A DNA stretch of 15,745 bases from NCBI GenBank assembly GCA_039806065.1, contig JBDKJS010000159.1:1-15745 (forward strand), given 5' to 3'. Position 1 is the first letter of the stretch. Every line of letters begins with the position of its first letter. This DNA is from JBDKJS01 sp039806065 (GTDB lineage Bacteria; Bacteroidota; Bacteroidia; AKYH767-A; 2013-40CM-41-45). Of this stretch, positions 14,407 through 15,745 are shown one piece after another. The notes under the pieces were generated by a model. It was not told the origin of the DNA and did no database searches. It saw only the letters and a list, made by a program, of their open reading frames with translations. The translations under genes were made by a program, and so were the position numbers.

Positions 14407-14418
14407 GTATAATATGCC
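14406..14418 (+). promoter_or_regulatory. Imperfect palindrome GGTATAATATGCC over the transcription and translation start of padR
   Basis: Starts on the last base of the -7 element and covers the expected transcription start and the ATG at 14414. Its first nine bases equal the reverse complement of the perfect palindrome 28 bp upstream, and its arms GGTAT/ATGCC have one mismatch. A protein bound here would block both promoter and start codon, as expected for an autorepressor. Confidence 0.45.
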
Positions 14419-14785
14419 AGACAATGCTAAATACATCCAACAATTATTAAGTGGTTGGGAGCAAACTTTTCATAAAGGGCAACTTACCTTTTGGATTTTA
14501 CTTAGTCTTTCACAAGAACCGAAATCGCTAGAGGAGATAACCTTATTTATTAAAAGCAATACTGGTGACGTTATTTTTTTTGATGAACAAAGTATCTATC
14601 GTGCTCTGAGAAGGTATTTAGATACAGATCTCATAAGTTTTGAGTTGCGCAATAGTTTAAGAGGTCCACAAAGAAAATATTACCAGCTTACCCCCATTGG
14701 AATAGAGTTGTTTAATCTATTTGCAAAAAGAAATATCAAAATATTTTATACACTTTATCAATCTAAAATTTTAAAATTGTCATGA
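14414..14785 (+). CDS. PadR-family winged-helix transcriptional regulator
   Basis: A 123-residue winged-helix protein. The PadR pattern is visible: an N-terminal helix with W15 (LLSGWEQTFHKGQLTFWIL), the LSLSQEPKSLEEI turn-helix (31-42), the recognition-helix segment FDEQSIYRALRRYLD (56-70), and the wing with GPQRKYYQLTPIGIELF (84-100). PadR proteins are usually dimeric repressors that respond to small molecules or cell-envelope stress and often control an adjacent membrane protein. That context fits here: the next gene encodes a membrane protein and overlaps the stop codon (ATGA). The promoter carries two GGTAT-type palindromes, so autoregulation is likely. The C-terminal dimerisation helix is short. 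No effector can be inferred. Confidence 0.82.
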   Translation: MPDNAKYIQQLLSGWEQTFHKGQLTFWILLSLSQEPKSLEEITLFIKSNTGDVIFFDEQSIYRALRRYLDTDLISFELRNSLRGPQRKYYQLTPIGIELFNLFAKRNIKIFYTLYQSKILKLS

Positions 14786-15186
14786 AAAAAATTAGTCCTT
14801 CGCAATCTCGTTTTGCGGTTATCACCACTATTCTTTCTATTACATTTTTTTTCCTTCTTCATCATTATATTAAAACCAATCAATACAACTTCATTCTTCC
14901 AATAGCAGTTGGTTATAGCATACTCATGTTTTTCAACGGGCTTATTAATGGTTATTATGACCATGGTAAATTAACTACCATCGATAAGGGTTTTATTTAT
15001 CATTTGCTTACCTTCTTAATTGTAAACCTTACAAGCTTAGGTTTTATTTTACTGCAACCAGACCCAGTATTTAGCTATACTCAATTGTGGCTACAACTCT
15101 TTCCTTGGGGTCTTGGCCTATACATACATTATTTATGTGTTCGCAATAGCATTCAAGGCTATAGTAACGAGGAACTCTTTAAATAA
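14782..15186 (+). CDS. Four-helix inner-membrane protein with a 2TM-domain-like C-terminal half
   Basis: A 134-residue hydrophobic protein translated from an ATG overlapping the padR stop codon. Predicted helices are about residues 11-28, 36-55, 70-91 and 101-120. The C-terminal half (KGFIYHLLTFLIVNLTSLGF, then LFPWGLGLYIHYLCVRN) resembles the '2TM domain' family (PF13239), whose consensus has an F-Y-x-H-L start, a VN pair and a W-G-x-G-L-x-x-H end. 2TM domains are common in Bacteroidota, often fused to or next to regulators such as LytTR or histidine kinases, where they may sense membrane state. It probably works with, or is controlled by, the PadR-family protein. Function is unknown; the family match is by eye. 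Confidence 0.7.
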   Translation: MKKISPSQSRFAVITTILSITFFFLLHHYIKTNQYNFILPIAVGYSILMFFNGLINGYYDHGKLTTIDKGFIYHLLTFLIVNLTSLGFILLQPDPVFSYTQLWLQLFPWGLGLYIHYLCVRNSIQGYSNEELFK

Positions 15187-15212
15187 TACTTTGATGAAAA
15201 TATAGTTGTGGT

Positions 15213-15602
15213 ATGTTGAATAAATTTAAAAAGAAAAAAACTGCTCCTATTTCTTTGGCTGTACTGATCATTATAATTATTGCCTATTGTATTATAGGCC
15301 CGAAGAAAAATATAGATCAGAGATTAGCGGATTTCAGATCGCTGCCCTTAGCCTACACCACACATGCAAAGTGTAGAATGGCATGTAGAAATATAAATTC
15401 GTCAGAAGTAATAGAAGTAATCAAATTTGGAAAAATCAATTACCAGAAATCCGATTTAAAAGATAAACCATGTGCTACTTACGCAGTAGAAAAAGAAATT
15501 GACCAACACAAAATAAGAATAATAGTTGCTTCTTGTAAAACGGTTGCTAAGGTGATTACTGTTATTGACCTTGACCAAGAATTTGAATGCAATTGCAATT
15601 GA
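15213..15602 (+). CDS. Membrane-anchored cysteine-rich DUF4258 protein
   Basis: A 129-residue protein with a basic N-terminus (NKFKKKKTA), one transmembrane helix (about 12-29) and a C-terminal domain of the DUF4258 type, starting YTTHAKCRMACRNINSSEV (48-66). It carries the H-A-x-x-R-x-x-x-R core (H51, R55, R59) and ends KVITVIDLDQEF (113-124). Six cysteines are positioned in the domain: C54, C58, C87, C108, C126 and C128. With H51 they suggest metal binding or disulfides; the domain is predicted to lie outside the cytoplasm if the N-terminus is inside. DUF4258 is functionally unassigned and sometimes linked to toxin-like proteins, but no evidence of toxicity is visible here. It starts 26 bp after the 2TM-like gene and could belong to the same transcript. 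Confidence 0.72.
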   Translation: MLNKFKKKKTAPISLAVLIIIIIAYCIIGPKKNIDQRLADFRSLPLAYTTHAKCRMACRNINSSEVIEVIKFGKINYQKSDLKDKPCATYAVEKEIDQHKIRIIVASCKTVAKVITVIDLDQEFECNCN

Positions 15603-15745
15603 TTTGGCAAACATAATGCTTAAATCTTATTTTCCAAATGTTACTTTCATCATAATATATATATTACTTATTTAAAATAAATTTTTAAAATATGTTATTG
15701 TATATAGTCTGTTAATAGTGTTGGTAAGTGTTTTGAATTTTAGTT

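Noticed and set aside
15602..15638. ATTTGG and CCAAAT arms after the DUF4258 gene
   Set aside because: Six-base arms separated by about 25 AT-rich bases do not make a credible terminator.

Overview
The window is AT-rich chromosomal DNA from a member of the Bacteroidota, most likely the Chitinophagales/Sphingobacteriales side. Three things support this: two C-terminal type IX secretion (T9SS) sorting domains (at 2-316 and in the gene ending at 4565); upstream elements of the Bacteroidota -7 form TAnnTTTG with no recognisable Shine-Dalgarno sequences; and family-level resemblance of most proteins to Bacteroidota versions. No tRNA, rRNA, CRISPR array, insertion sequence or prophage gene is visible. 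Genes are densely packed and no gap without a gene exceeds 300 bases; the largest are about 133 bp (9697-9829) and 143 bp (15603-15745, AT-rich, nothing recognised).

Layout. (1) 1-1045: the tail of a secreted T9SS cargo protein converging on an FkbM-type methyltransferase. (2) 1087-3599: nadA (quinolinate synthase) overlapping by 4 bp a secreted 18-repeat MORN/YwqK-like protein. (3) 3680-4564: an extradiol dioxygenase of the YgiD/DODA type with an export-like N-terminus. (4) 4565-9696, minus strand: probably one transcription unit, scpA, then a lysylphosphatidylglycerol-synthase-type membrane protein broken by a one-base frameshift in a homopolymer, then a 1088-residue secreted YCF48/BNR propeller protein with a T9SS tail. 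(5) 9830-12657, plus strand: an ArsC/Spx-like thioredoxin-fold protein, an EamA transporter, and the yicC-gmk pair. (6) 12660-13482, minus strand: a 96-residue unknown protein followed by 3-hydroxyanthranilate 3,4-dioxygenase. (7) 13579-14367: an atypical SDR lacking the catalytic Tyr/Lys. (8) 14414-15602: a PadR-family regulator, a four-helix membrane protein with a 2TM-like C-terminal half, and a membrane-anchored cysteine-rich DUF4258 protein, probably one unit.

How the genes fit together. Most of the window is housekeeping (NAD synthesis, chromosome segregation, GMP phosphorylation) with secreted surface proteins between. Two enzymes from different routes to quinolinate occur here: NadA (aspartate route) and 3-hydroxyanthranilate dioxygenase (kynurenine route). 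The latter may instead serve tryptophan degradation, which would also suit the divergent SDR.

Most worth a second look: the U-UUU-UUU slippery site at the frameshift; the pair of GGTAT-based palindromes bracketing the PadR promoter and reaching its start codon; the PadR-2TM-DUF4258 cassette; and the repeated placement of start codons only 4-7 nt after a -7-like element, which suggests leaderless or nearly leaderless mRNAs.
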